In this document: piece after piece, positions 24,585 through 33,647 of the stretch
Position numbering within the stretch: the first letter of the stretch is position 1
How the letters are laid out: each line of letters starts with the position of its first letter
NCBI GenBank assembly: GCA_938023085.1
Contig: CALHDP010000128.1
Span: forward strand, 1-38,684
Length of the DNA stretch: 38,684 nucleotides
DNA from: an uncultured Collinsella sp.
Lineage (GTDB): Bacteria; Actinomycetota; Coriobacteriia; Coriobacteriales; Coriobacteriaceae
Direction of reading: 5' to 3'
Translations under genes and position numbers: made by a program
The notes under the pieces: generated by a model
What the model saw: only the letters and a program-made list of their open reading frames with translations
Database searches by the model: none
What the model was told of the DNA's origin: nothing

Positions 24585-25118
24585 ATGAACATCACGGTAT
24601 ACCTGGGCGCCAGCGTTGGTAACGACCCAGCATTTCTGCCTGCGGTGCAAGAATTGGGCAACTGGATTGGCTCCAACGGGCACGCGCTGGTATACGGCGG
24701 GTCCAAATCGGGCCTGATGGGCGCGCTTGCCGATAGCGTGCTCGGGGCAGGCGGACACGTGACGGGCGTTGAGCCGAGCTTTTTTATCGAGGCGGAGTTC
24801 CAGCACGAGGGCATCGACGACCTTATCGTTACAAGTGACATGGCCGAGCGCAAAGCCAAGATGATCGAGCTCGGTGATGCGTTCATCGCATTTCCGGGCG
24901 GCACGGGCACGCTCGAGGAGATTGCCGAGGTTATGTCCGCGGTATCGTTGGGGCACCTGAGTGCTCCGTGCATCTTGTATAACCTGGACGGTTACTACAA
25001 CGACCTCAAGGCGCTGCTCGGGCACATGATTGATAAAGGGCTTTCGAGCCCGAGGCGTCAGCAAGGCATCTACTTTGCCGACGATTTGCGCGAGATTGCC
25101 TCGATTATCAACGGATAA
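24585..25118 (+). CDS. LOG-family (TIGR00730-like) nucleoside monophosphate phosphoribohydrolase-type protein
   Basis: 177 residues; ATG 24585 behind GAGGGGGA. Rossmann-like fold with ITVYLGASVGNDP, GHALVYGGSKSGLMGALADSVLGAGG (family: GGGxxGLMG) and the catalytic PGGTGTLEE (104-112). The family in plants and actinobacteria releases free cytokinin bases from nucleotides; in most bacteria the natural substrate is not clear, and the older label lysine decarboxylase is wrong. It may be co-transcribed with the K+ channel gene. Confidence 0.9.
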   Translation: MNITVYLGASVGNDPAFLPAVQELGNWIGSNGHALVYGGSKSGLMGALADSVLGAGGHVTGVEPSFFIEAEFQHEGIDDLIVTSDMAERKAKMIELGDAFIAFPGGTGTLEEIAEVMSAVSLGHLSAPCILYNLDGYYNDLKALLGHMIDKGLSSPRRQQGIYFADDLREIASIING

Positions 25119-25198
25119 GTCTTGAGCCTGCCCCACTATGACTCCCAATGGTGCCGTTTGCAGCGCAGATGGTTGGTTCGTTCGGGCAACGCTCACTC

Positions 25199-25204
25199 TA
25201 CAAT
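25199..25204 (+). promoter_or_regulatory. Candidate -10 box of the ClC gene
   Basis: TACAAT lies 40 bases before the ClC start. The possible -35 hexamers (TTGGTT at 25173, TTCGTT at 25177) have imperfect spacing of 20 or 16 bases. Confidence 0.4.
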
Positions 25205-25243
25205 AAAACGTATCTATGTCGACTTTGACCGCGGGAGGACCCG

Positions 25244-26533
25244 ATGGATAACCTTGCCAAACCCAAAAACCGCGCGCTGTTTTTAATGAGCGTTGCCGTG
25301 ACCGGTGCGTTCGCAGGTGCCGCAGTCTGGCTGTTCTTTTTTGCGATGGAGCACGGTATCGACTATCTGTGGACCGAGATCCCCCACATGCTGGGCGTCG
25401 CTTCGCCCGACCTCGCGAGCGGCCCGTTCGGCTTTTTGCCGTACCCGTTTTTTGTCTGCCTGCTGGGCGGCCTGCTGATCGGTCTGTACGAAAAGCTTAC
25501 AGGCACCAAGACCGACGACCTCAACCAGGTGATGGCTAAGGTTAAGCAAGACGGGCGCTACCCGTACGACAACCTGGGCAAGCTTTCGCTCTCGGCATTG
25601 CTGCCGCTGCTGTTTGGCGGAAGTATTGGACCGGAGGCCGGCCTGACCGGCGTTATCGCGGGTCTGTGCAGCTGGGCCGGCGACCGCATGCGTCGCTTTG
25701 GCGCCGAGTTTAGGGAGCTCACGCTGCTGGGTACCCAGGCTGCCCTGACGGCGCTCTTTACCGCGCCCGTCTTTGGCTTTGTGGCGCCGCTTGCCGGAAG
25801 TGCTGACGGCGACGAGGGCTCTGCGTCCGACGAGATCACAATCAAGCTGCCCAAGGCGCAAAAGACGGTGGTCTACGGCATTGCGATTGCCGGCGGTCTG
25901 GGCACCTACCTGTTGCTTGGCCAGCTTGTGGGCGGCGGCATGGGCATGCCGCGGTTCGATGCTGCCGAGGTGGGTAACCTCGAGCTCGCATGGCTCATCC
26001 CCCTGGCGCTTGTCGGCACGGCTTGCGGCTGGCTGTACTTTGTCTCGGAGCATGCGAGCGAGGCACTGGCCCATGCCATAGGGGAGCGCCCCATCGTCAA
26101 GGCCATGCTGGCTGGTCTGGCGCTCGCCATCTGCGGCACAGCTCTGCCCTACACCATGTTTGCCGGCGAGACGCAGGCCGATGTGCTCATGGAAACCTAC
26201 CTGACCATCCCTGCCGGTGTGCTCATTGCGACTGGCCTGGTTAAGGCCATGCTGACCCCGGCTCTCATCAACCTGGGCTGGCGCGGCGGTCACTTCTTCC
26301 CGGTTATCTTCTCGGGCGTGAGCCTGGGCTACGGCTTCGCTATCCTTATCGGTGCCGATCCGGTCTTTTGCGTTGCCGTCTGCACGGCATCGACGATGGG
26401 TGCCGTCATGCGCCAGCCCGTTATGGTTGTGGGCCTACTGCTCATGTGCTTCCCGCTCAAGGGTATCGTCGCCATGATCATCGCCGCAGTCATCGCCGCC
26501 GGTATTCCGCTGCCCAAGCCGCTGCGCAAGTAG
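25244..26533 (+). CDS. ClC-family chloride channel or transporter
   Basis: 429 residues; ATG 25244 after GGGAGGACC. About ten or more membrane segments. Family landmarks: FGGSIGPEAGLTGVIAG at 124-140, corresponding to GREGPxxQ of ClC proteins, and GWRGGHFFPVIFSGVSLG near 348, corresponding to GxFxP. Relative to GREGP the gating Glu position holds Ile128, and the only nearby Glu is E131 after GP. This suggests a channel-like or divergent gating mode. A cytoplasmic CBS domain is absent. An acidic insert (SADGDEGSASDE) lies between the two halves. Confidence 0.9.
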   Translation: MDNLAKPKNRALFLMSVAVTGAFAGAAVWLFFFAMEHGIDYLWTEIPHMLGVASPDLASGPFGFLPYPFFVCLLGGLLIGLYEKLTGTKTDDLNQVMAKVKQDGRYPYDNLGKLSLSALLPLLFGGSIGPEAGLTGVIAGLCSWAGDRMRRFGAEFRELTLLGTQAALTALFTAPVFGFVAPLAGSADGDEGSASDEITIKLPKAQKTVVYGIAIAGGLGTYLLLGQLVGGGMGMPRFDAAEVGNLELAWLIPLALVGTACGWLYFVSEHASEALAHAIGERPIVKAMLAGLALAICGTALPYTMFAGETQADVLMETYLTIPAGVLIATGLVKAMLTPALINLGWRGGHFFPVIFSGVSLGYGFAILIGADPVFCVAVCTASTMGAVMRQPVMVVGLLLMCFPLKGIVAMIIAAVIAAGIPLPKPLRK

Positions 26534-26573
26534 CGTATTGCACTTTGCGTTTGTTCAGAACTCGTTTTAATGA

Positions 26574-26615
26574 AGCCGCGAGAGGCTATTGTTTACGACC
26601 TCGCGCGGCTATTAT
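26574..26615. terminator. Bidirectional terminator between ClC and methyltransferase
   Basis: AGCCGCGAG (26574-26582) pairs with CTCGCGCGGCT (26600-26610) with a two-base bulge. ATTATTT follows on the plus strand. It sits two bases from the methyltransferase stop and 40 from the ClC stop, so it likely serves both convergent genes. Confidence 0.55.
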
Positions 26616-27353
26616 TTAGAGCTTCCTCAGCACGATGGCGATGGTGTTGAGGTATTTGAGCGCGCCGGCTTCAATGGCAGCGCGGTCGCCTGCTGCGTAC
26701 TCGTTGTCGCAGGCGAGCCAATCCGACCAGGCCTCTGCCGTGCAGAGCATGGGGCTCATCGAGATGATTTCAATGCCGGGGGTCGGTTCAATCATGGCAC
26801 GCCACCAACTTATATCGTGCATGTAGTCGAGCTGCTCGGGCGTCCAGGATTTGAGCAGGCAATCGGGCAGATTGTCGTGCCAGTCGCAAACCATGCCGGG
26901 GATGCTTAAATAAAGCATGCCCCCGCGCCTGACAAAGGGAAGCAGACGCTCGCCCAGATAGCGCGGATCGCGGCCGTAATAGTTGTAGGAGTCGATGCTC
27001 ACGACCGCATCAAAAAAGTCGTGCTCAAATGGTAGCCCCTGCGAGGCGTCTGCCTTAACAGGGTGAATCACGTCGCGCGAGATTCCCAGCGAATCGAAGA
27101 ACGCGCGGTTTTCGACGGGGTCGCTCCACAGATCGACGGCGTAGGTGTCAAACCCGTATTCGCGAGCGAGTAGGGCGCTGGTGATACCGGTGCCCGATCC
27201 AAGGTCGCAGACGCGGGCCCCGCGGGGGATGCTTGCATCGCAAAGCAGTTCCTCGCAGAGCTTGAGGGGGTTCGGCCCCATGATTTTAGAGCGTACGAGT
27301 GTCGTGCCGAAGCTGGTGGCTTTTGGGAAGGATTGAGATTCTGTTGATGGCAT
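26616..27353 (-). CDS. Class I SAM-dependent methyltransferase
   Basis: 245 residues; ATG 27353 after AGGAAAG. Motif I is RVCDLGSGTGIT (47-58), followed by DTYAVDLW with the ribose-binding Asp, HPVKADASQGLPFEHDFFDAVVS as motifs II-III, and GGMLYLSIPGM. A cap insertion (MVCDWHDNLPDCLLKSW) may shape the substrate site. Nothing shows the substrate; small molecules are more likely than DNA since DPPY-type motifs are missing. It is alone on the minus strand. Confidence 0.85.
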   Translation of the reverse strand: MPSTESQSFPKATSFGTTLVRSKIMGPNPLKLCEELLCDASIPRGARVCDLGSGTGITSALLAREYGFDTYAVDLWSDPVENRAFFDSLGISRDVIHPVKADASQGLPFEHDFFDAVVSIDSYNYYGRDPRYLGERLLPFVRRGGMLYLSIPGMVCDWHDNLPDCLLKSWTPEQLDYMHDISWWRAMIEPTPGIEIISMSPMLCTAEAWSDWLACDNEYAAGDRAAIEAGALKYLNTIAIVLRKL

Positions 27354-27414
27354 TGTTCTTTCCTATCAGGTGCAATATGTGGCAGATGACGGAGACGGAA
27401 CGGCGCAACAAACC

Positions 27415-27436
27415 ACGGCCGTTGGACGGCCGTTTT
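27415..27436. repeat. Short GC-rich hairpin ahead of the methyltransferase gene
   Basis: ACGGCCG (27415-27421) and CGGCCGT (27427-27433) flank TTGGA, and TTTT follows on the plus strand. No plus-strand gene ends here; in the minus-strand mRNA leader it would be a plain stem-loop. Confidence 0.45.
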
Positions 27437-27478
27437 CATGGTTCTATGCGATTGACCGTTCCCTAAAGAACAATGACC

Positions 27479-27502
27479 AAAAAGACATCCCCTTGGATGG
27501 TC
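27479..27502 (-). terminator. Terminator or attenuator between EamA and methyltransferase genes
   Basis: On the minus strand GACCATCC, loop AAGG, GGATGTC, then TTTTT: an 7-bp stem with one bulge and a T run. It lies 110 bp after the EamA stop. A TACAAT-like -10 box on the same strand (27533-27538) lies between, so the hairpin might instead act on a transcript started there. Confidence 0.6.
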
Positions 27503-27612
27503 GAAATTGGGCCGAGGCCCGTGACGCCTCCATTGTAGAACGTCACAGGCGTGTCGGGGATATGCCATTTGTCACGGATTTGCGAGCGTCTAGATCTCGC
27601 TTGGTATCGGCA

Positions 27613-28488
27613 CTATTTCCAAATCGCGAGCGCGGCGGTGCCCAGTACGATGAGGGCGAGACCGATGGCGCTGCGTCGTGAGAGTTTTTCGTTGAATGCC
27701 AGGCGCGCAAATAGTACCGATACGACAATCGATAGTTTGTCGATCTGCACCACGACACTCACCTGGCCTGCAGCGATGGCATAGTAATAGAGCAGCCACG
27801 ATGCTCCGGTCGCGATGCCCGATGCCGCGAGAAATACGAGTTCGCAGCGGTCTACGTGCACGGCTTGGCCCATCTTGCCTTTAGCTGCCACGATTGCCCA
27901 TGCCATAACCAGTACCACACAGGTACGGATTGCCGTGGCCAGGTTTGACTCGACGCCTTCGATGCCGATTTTGGCGAGGACGGAGGTGAGTGCCGCGAAC
28001 ACGGCGGCGCCGAGGGCGTAAGCGAGCCAGGTCCGGTCTTGCTGCTGCTCGGGTTCGGCGGACTGCTTCTTCTCGATCATTAAAAACGTGCCGAGGGTGA
28101 TGACAGCGGTTCCCACGAGCTTAACCGCAAGGTTGCTCGTCTCATCAAAAAGCGCGATGGCGACCAGCGCGGCGAACACGGTGCTCATTTTGTCGACCGG
28201 TACGACCTTATTGACGTCTCCGATGCTCAACGCCTTAAAGTAACAGATCCACGAAGCACCGGTAGCGAGTCCCGAGAGGACGAGAAAGAGCCAGGATCTG
28301 GGTTCGATGCTGTCAATGGTTCCAATGGATCCGGAAATGCCCGCCATTGCCCAGGCGAAAGCGAGCACCACGCAGGTGCGAATGGCCGTCGCGACATCGG
28401 AGTCGGTCTGCTTGATGCCGCATTTTGCCAAGATGGATGTGATGCCGGCAAAGAATGCTGACGCAAATGCTGCGACGACCCACGACAC
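27613..28488 (-). CDS. EamA-family (DMT) transporter with near-identical halves
   Basis: 291 residues; GTG start at 28488, ten bases after AAGGAGG. Ten membrane segments in two EamA repeats. The repeats are unusually alike: ITSILAKCGI/LTSVLAKIGI and ATAIRTCVVLAFAWA/ATAIRTCVVLVMAWA. SGLATGASWICYFKAL and SGIATGASWLLYYYAI also match. This suggests little divergence since the ancestral duplication. The substrate is unknown; relatives export metabolites or take up amino acids. No neighbours share a function. Confidence 0.88.
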   Translation of the reverse strand: MSWVVAAFASAFFAGITSILAKCGIKQTDSDVATAIRTCVVLAFAWAMAGISGSIGTIDSIEPRSWLFLVLSGLATGASWICYFKALSIGDVNKVVPVDKMSTVFAALVAIALFDETSNLAVKLVGTAVITLGTFLMIEKKQSAEPEQQQDRTWLAYALGAAVFAALTSVLAKIGIEGVESNLATAIRTCVVLVMAWAIVAAKGKMGQAVHVDRCELVFLAASGIATGASWLLYYYAIAAGQVSVVVQIDKLSIVVSVLFARLAFNEKLSRRSAIGLALIVLGTAALAIWK

Positions 28489-28773
28489 GGGTGCGGTGCC
28501 TCCTTGGATAATGGGTTTATCCTGCGAGTTTTATGGACATGAGGATACCGCTCCACCATGAAGGTTTGATATGGCCGCGGCGAGACGGGGGCCATGTTCC
28601 GGGGAGCCATTTGGTTAAGGTTCGAATTGAAGATAAATTGAAGATATGCTGTCGGCTTCTCTTTGGTTTCCAAGATCTAAACGGCCTGTCGTGAAGGGTG
28701 GTAGCGACGTTGCTGCTGCTTCGTCTTATCTAGTAAATGAGGTGGGGTGCCGCCCAGGTCCTTTAGCTGTCGA
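28489..28773. promoter_or_regulatory. Leader of the EamA gene with tandem 11-bp repeat
   Basis: AATTGAAGATA occurs twice in tandem at 28625-28635 and 28636-28646, one helical turn apart and about 140 bp before the EamA start. Nearer the gene ATGGCC/GGCCAT (28571-28576, 28590-28595) and GGATAA/TTATCC may form hairpins in the RNA. I do not recognise a riboswitch class. Confidence 0.4.
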
Positions 28774-29472
28774 TTACAGGTCGCGTGTTCGATAGACCTT
28801 TGTGTTGACGGTGCAACTGATTGCAAATAGTACGAGGGCCAGTACGGCAATTCCTGCGCACAGACAGCCAAGGACGGTGGGATCGGGATTCGCCCCGGCA
28901 ATCGACATGAGCCAGTTGCTGATGGGGTTGGAGGAGCTCAGCGTGGCCATGGCAAGGCATCCGAGCATGGCAAACAGGCCAACGGATAGGCGAAGTGCCT
29001 CCATGTGTCCAAATCGAAAGAACAGTGGTTGTGCCAAGAACACCATCATGAGGGAAATGAGCATCGAGGCTGCCGAGGCGATTGCGATTTCAAAGACCGT
29101 CTGTCCCGTCGAAGGAATGCCCGCGCTGTTGAAGAGCGGGATGGCGACGATACTCAAAAGCGTAGCTGCACATGCCATGACGGCGGAGAAGACAATAACG
29201 CTCAGATAACGTGCGCAGATGATGTCTTTGCGCGAGAAGGGCAGCGTGGCCCGATAACGCTCCCAGCCATTTTGATTGTCGAAGCCGGCCAGCGAGCTCA
29301 TGACCATGATGGGCGACATGGCACTGACCGCGCAGGCGCCAGCGCTCATGCTGGAATCGCCATCCGACGCGTTGGCGAGGGTCAACACGACGAATATGAA
29401 CAGGCCGACGCCCGCGATGCTTGGGATAAGCGTGCGAACGATGGCGAGCTCGGACATAAAGGCGCGTTTCAT
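28774..29472 (-). CDS. ABC-2 type transporter permease
   Basis: 232 residues starting ATG 29472, overlapping the ATPase stop by four bases (ATGA). Six membrane helices. Between the second and third is FDNQNGWERYRATLPFSRKDIICARYLS, the conserved cytoplasmic loop of the ABC2_membrane_5 group. It pairs with the ATPase upstream. With a GntR/YtrA regulator in the same operon, this is the common arrangement of exporters induced by cell-envelope stress or peptide antibiotics. Confidence 0.88.
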   Translation of the reverse strand: MKRAFMSELAIVRTLIPSIAGVGLFIFVVLTLANASDGDSSMSAGACAVSAMSPIMVMSSLAGFDNQNGWERYRATLPFSRKDIICARYLSVIVFSAVMACAATLLSIVAIPLFNSAGIPSTGQTVFEIAIASAASMLISLMMVFLAQPLFFRFGHMEALRLSVGLFAMLGCLAMATLSSSNPISNWLMSIAGANPDPTVLGCLCAGIAVLALVLFAISCTVNTKVYRTRDL

Positions 29473-30350
29473 TTCGAAGCCCCTTTCAGCATGAGGCGCA
29501 GATAGTCATCAATGGTTGCCCGATCGCAGGGAACCTCGGGAAAGGCCTCGAGCGTATCGCGACGGTTGGGCACGAGCACGTCCACGCTGTAGGCGTGGCG
29601 GACGGCACGGGCGCCTTCGACGCAAGCCATAAGCTCGGCGGCCTGTGCTTGGGTGCAGTGGGCGATGCCAGCGCGGTCGGTAATATCCTCGCGCGGTAGG
29701 TTAAACACAATCGAGCCGTTATCGATGCAGATGACGCGGTCGGCGGCGCGATCGAGGTCGGACGTAATGTGGCTCGAGAGCAGCACGCTGTGCTGGCCGT
29801 CGGCGACAAAGGCGAGCAGCTCATTGAGCAGTTCCTCGCGCGCCATGGGATCAAGACCCGCGGTGGCTTCGTCCAAAACGAGCAGCTTGGCTTTGTGGCT
29901 GAGTGCGCAGGCAAGCTGCAACTTCATGCCCATGCCGCGGGAGAGGTCTTTGACCTTTGCCTTGAGATTCAAGCCAAACCGGTCGATGAGGCCGGCGAAG
30001 GTGTCGTGGCTCCAGGTGGGGTACGCTGGACTTACGAGTGCTTCAACTTCGGCCACCTTGAGTGTGGAAGGGAAGGGGCACGTGTCCAGTACAAGGCCGA
30101 CGCGGGTGCGCAGACAGCGCTGTGTCTCACCGGGTGCGTCGGCGCCGCAGCGCTGCCCAAACAGGCGCACCTCGCCGGCATCGAGCTTGATAAGCCCGAG
30201 CGCGGCGCGAATGGTCGTTGTCTTGCCGGCGCCGTTTGCGCCCACAAAGCCAACGATCTGGCCAGGCTCCACGGCAAGTGTGACGTCGCGCAGCGAAAAG
30301 CGGTCGCTTACAGCGCGTGAGATGCCTTTGAGTTCAAGCAAGTTTTGCAT
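29469..30350 (-). CDS. ABC transporter ATP-binding protein
   Basis: 293 residues; ATG 30350, GAAAGGC upstream. Walker A GANGAGKTT at 37-45, signature LSRGMGMKLQL near 146 (LSxGM rather than LSGGQ, common in ABC-2 exporters), Walker B KLLVLDEATAGLDP and H-loop SSHITSDLD. A C-terminal extension of about 80 residues (DRAGIAHCTQAQAAELMACVEG and on) is typical of YtrB/BcrA-like subunits. It begins 23 bp after the GntR gene and energises the permease. Confidence 0.92.
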   Translation of the reverse strand: MQNLLELKGISRAVSDRFSLRDVTLAVEPGQIVGFVGANGAGKTTTIRAALGLIKLDAGEVRLFGQRCGADAPGETQRCLRTRVGLVLDTCPFPSTLKVAEVEALVSPAYPTWSHDTFAGLIDRFGLNLKAKVKDLSRGMGMKLQLACALSHKAKLLVLDEATAGLDPMAREELLNELLAFVADGQHSVLLSSHITSDLDRAADRVICIDNGSIVFNLPREDITDRAGIAHCTQAQAAELMACVEGARAVRHAYSVDVLVPNRRDTLEAFPEVPCDRATIDDYLRLMLKGASK

Positions 30351-30373
30351 GGTATAGCCTTTCTTGCAGATGG

Positions 30374-30754
30374 CTACTGCATGGTTTCGGGGGCTACCAG
30401 GTCGAGCATCTCGTGCAGTTTGTCGCGTGTGACGCCCAAGGCTTCGGCTTGGCTTGCCGCTTTCGCAAGCAGCTCTTCGATATGGCAGAGCTGGTTTTCG
30501 CGCAAAAGCTCCTGGTTGCCCTCGGCGACAAAGCAGCCCTTGCCCTGCACGGTGCAGATAAACCCGCGCTGCTCCAGGTCGGCGTAGGCGCGCTTGGTGG
30601 TGATGACGCTCACGCCAAGATCGCTCGCGAGTGCACGGATGCTGGGGAGTTTGGTTCCCGCAGCGAGCGTGCCCGATAAGATCTGAGCTTTGACTTGCGA
30701 GGCTATTTGCTCGTAGATGGGCTTATCGCTCGAATTGGATAGGATGATGTCCAC
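30374..30754 (-). CDS. GntR-family regulator, YtrA subfamily
   Basis: 126 residues; ATG 30754 after GGAGCCGCT. The N-terminal winged helix (KPIYEQIASQVKAQILSGTLAAGTKLPSIRALASDLGVS) is standard GntR, with VITTKRAYADLEQRGFI as recognition part and KGCFVAE as wing. The short helical C-terminus (~50 residues) marks the YtrA subfamily, which has no ligand-binding domain. It is the first gene of the ABC operon and likely represses it. A matching operator overlaps the promoter. Confidence 0.92.
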   Translation of the reverse strand: MDIILSNSSDKPIYEQIASQVKAQILSGTLAAGTKLPSIRALASDLGVSVITTKRAYADLEQRGFICTVQGKGCFVAEGNQELLRENQLCHIEELLAKAASQAEALGVTRDKLHEMLDLVAPETMQ

Positions 30755-30781
30755 AGCGGCTCCTTAGCTGTTGGGCTACAC

Positions 30782-30832
30782 GTGTATATAACCGGTAAGC
30801 ACAGTATATATACACTATGCACAGTTATGCAA
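30782..30832 (-). promoter_or_regulatory. Promoter and inverted-repeat operator of the GntR-ABC operon
   Basis: On the minus strand TTGCAT (30827-30832) and TATACT (30803-30808) are 18 bases apart. GTGTATATA at 30782-30790 and TATATACAC at 30807-30815 form an inverted repeat that covers the -10 region. AGTGTATA-type half-sites are usual for YtrA-like regulators, so repression by the first gene product is likely. Confidence 0.6.
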
Positions 30833-30865
30833 GAGGTAAATAGGGATTGTCCGCTTGTTCATTCA

Positions 30866-31000
30866 TCTCAATCTGTAACATCTGGAACCGATTTGGACGG
30901 CTACCTGTTACAGATTGAGATTTTGCTGGCGGGCCCCACCTGGTTGTCTCAATCTGTAACAGGTAGAGGTTAAAAACCGTTTAGATGTTACAGATCGAGA
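30866..31000. repeat. Nested double palindrome built from four TCTCAATCTGTAACA copies
   Basis: Copies: plus 30866-30880, minus 30906-30920, plus 30947-30961, minus 30986-31000. The inner pair is identical over 20 bases (30901-30920 against 30947-30966). The outer pair matches over 18 bases with one mismatch (30866-30883 against 30983-31000) and carries different flanking bases (ATCT instead of AGGTAG). The arms therefore pair inner with inner, outer with outer, giving a long hairpin or two cruciform arms. The element fills most of the 391-bp gap between the GntR operon and prfC. Confidence 0.85.
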
Positions 31001-31092
31001 CAAACTGCTGCGGAGTGCCGCCATCGACTGCTACCCTAGGCCCCAACTGATGAATTTGTCCTGATAGGCGCCCTAGAGCGGGATTTCGCGGC

Positions 31093-31098
31093 TACAAT
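31093..31098 (+). promoter_or_regulatory. Candidate -10 box of prfC
   Basis: TACAAT, 48 bases before the start. No good -35 hexamer is visible at 16-18 bases. The same hexamer recurs before trmO and the ClC gene. Confidence 0.35.
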
Positions 31099-31145
31099 AG
31101 TGCGGTTACAACGACGTAATGCACTCAATGCAAGAAAGGATCCGC

Positions 31146-32759
<1,614 letters not shown>

Positions 32760-32764
32760 CGCAT

Positions 32765-32799
32765 CGGCGCGGTGGTCCTGCGGGGCTGCCGCGCCGTTT
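32765..32799 (+). terminator. Candidate terminator of prfC
   Basis: CGGCGCGG (32765-32772) pairs with CCGCGCCG (32789-32796), loop of 16 bases, then TTT. The T run is short, so it may be weak. Confidence 0.5.
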
Positions 32800-32859
32800 G
32801 CTTGCCTGATGCCGTGTGAGCGGCTATCATACCCACCGTCGTCTCAAGACCGGGGCGTC

Positions 32860-32909
32860 CGAGCAGTTCGGGTCCGATATCCTGCTCGTTAAACCTAAAA
32901 CCAAAGGAG
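32860..32909 (+). promoter_or_regulatory. Candidate preQ1-I riboswitch overlapping the VUT ribosome binding site
   Basis: A stem CGAGCAG/CTGCTCG (32860-32866, 32882-32888) encloses a loop starting TTC. An A-rich tail follows (TTAAACCTAAAACCAAAGG), whose end is the Shine-Dalgarno AAAGGAG. This is the layout of preQ1-I aptamers, where the tail threads the loop and hides the ribosome site. The loop of 15 is slightly longer than usual (10-13). The next gene is a VUT-family transporter whose relatives carry queuosine precursors, which fits. Confidence 0.5.
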
Positions 32910-32915
32910 TACATA

Positions 32916-33638
32916 ATGATCAAGAAGGTCATGGAGGACTACAAGGTCCTGTTGCGGAGCATTCCCGCGGCAACGGTTTCGCTGTTTTTCGTGAGCGTCA
33001 TCATGATGAACCTGCTGGCCAACAAAGAGCTTATCAGCCTGCCGTATCTGGCACTCGATTGCGGCTTTGTGGTGAGCTGGGTTTCGTTTTTGTGCCAGGA
33101 CATGATCTGCAAGCGCTTTGGCGCCAAGGCATCCATCAAAATCTCCATCCTCGCGCTGGCAGTCAACCTCGCCGTGAGCCTGTGCTTTTGGGTATGCTCG
33201 CTCACGCCCGGCATGTGGGGCGCCTACTACGACACGGGCATGATCGAGGTCAACACTGCCCTTAACGCCACCATCGGCGGCACCTGGTACGTGGTGCTGG
33301 GCTCTTCGCTGGCAATGCTCGTTTCTGCCGTGGTTAACTCCACGCTCAACCAGTCGCTTGGCCGTATGCTCAAGAAGAACAACTTCGCGAGCTTTGCCTT
33401 CCGCTCCTATGTGTCTACGGGCGTTGGCCAGTTTATCGACAACCTGGTCTTTGCCATTGTGGTAAGCCACACGTTCTTTGGCTGGACGTGGGTGCAGGTC
33501 CTTATGTGCTCGCTGACCGGCGCTGTTGCCGAGCTGCTGTGCGAGGTTTTCCTGAGCCCCGTGGGCTACAAGGTCGTGCGCGGCTGGGAGCGCGAGAATG
33601 TGGGCTCCGAGTACCTCGAGCGCCACGCAACCGCCTAA
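32916..33638 (+). CDS. VUT-family (YhhQ-like) transporter, probable queuosine precursor uptake
   Basis: 240 residues; ATG 32916 behind AAAGGAG. About six helices: VSLFFVSVIMMNLLANKEL, LALDCGFVVSWVSFLCQDMICKRFG (the conserved D-x-C/Q-D-x2-C-K-x-F pattern of the VUT group), ILALAVNLAVSLCFWVCSL, then YVVLGSSLAMLVSAVVNSTLNQ, STGVGQFIDNLVFAIVV and MCSLTGAVAELLCEVFLSPVGYKVV. The Asn and Gln/Asp pairs inside the membrane are typical. YhhQ brings in preQ0/preQ1. Role is inferred from family and the upstream aptamer candidate. The SDR gene follows by 9 bp. Confidence 0.82.
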   Translation: MIKKVMEDYKVLLRSIPAATVSLFFVSVIMMNLLANKELISLPYLALDCGFVVSWVSFLCQDMICKRFGAKASIKISILALAVNLAVSLCFWVCSLTPGMWGAYYDTGMIEVNTALNATIGGTWYVVLGSSLAMLVSAVVNSTLNQSLGRMLKKNNFASFAFRSYVSTGVGQFIDNLVFAIVVSHTFFGWTWVQVLMCSLTGAVAELLCEVFLSPVGYKVVRGWERENVGSEYLERHATA

Positions 33639-33647
33639 GGAGCAAGT

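Noticed and set aside
30866..31000. CRISPR array
   Set aside because: Copies alternate in strand, only four are present, flanks differ in pairs, and no cas gene is near. A nested palindrome explains the pattern better.
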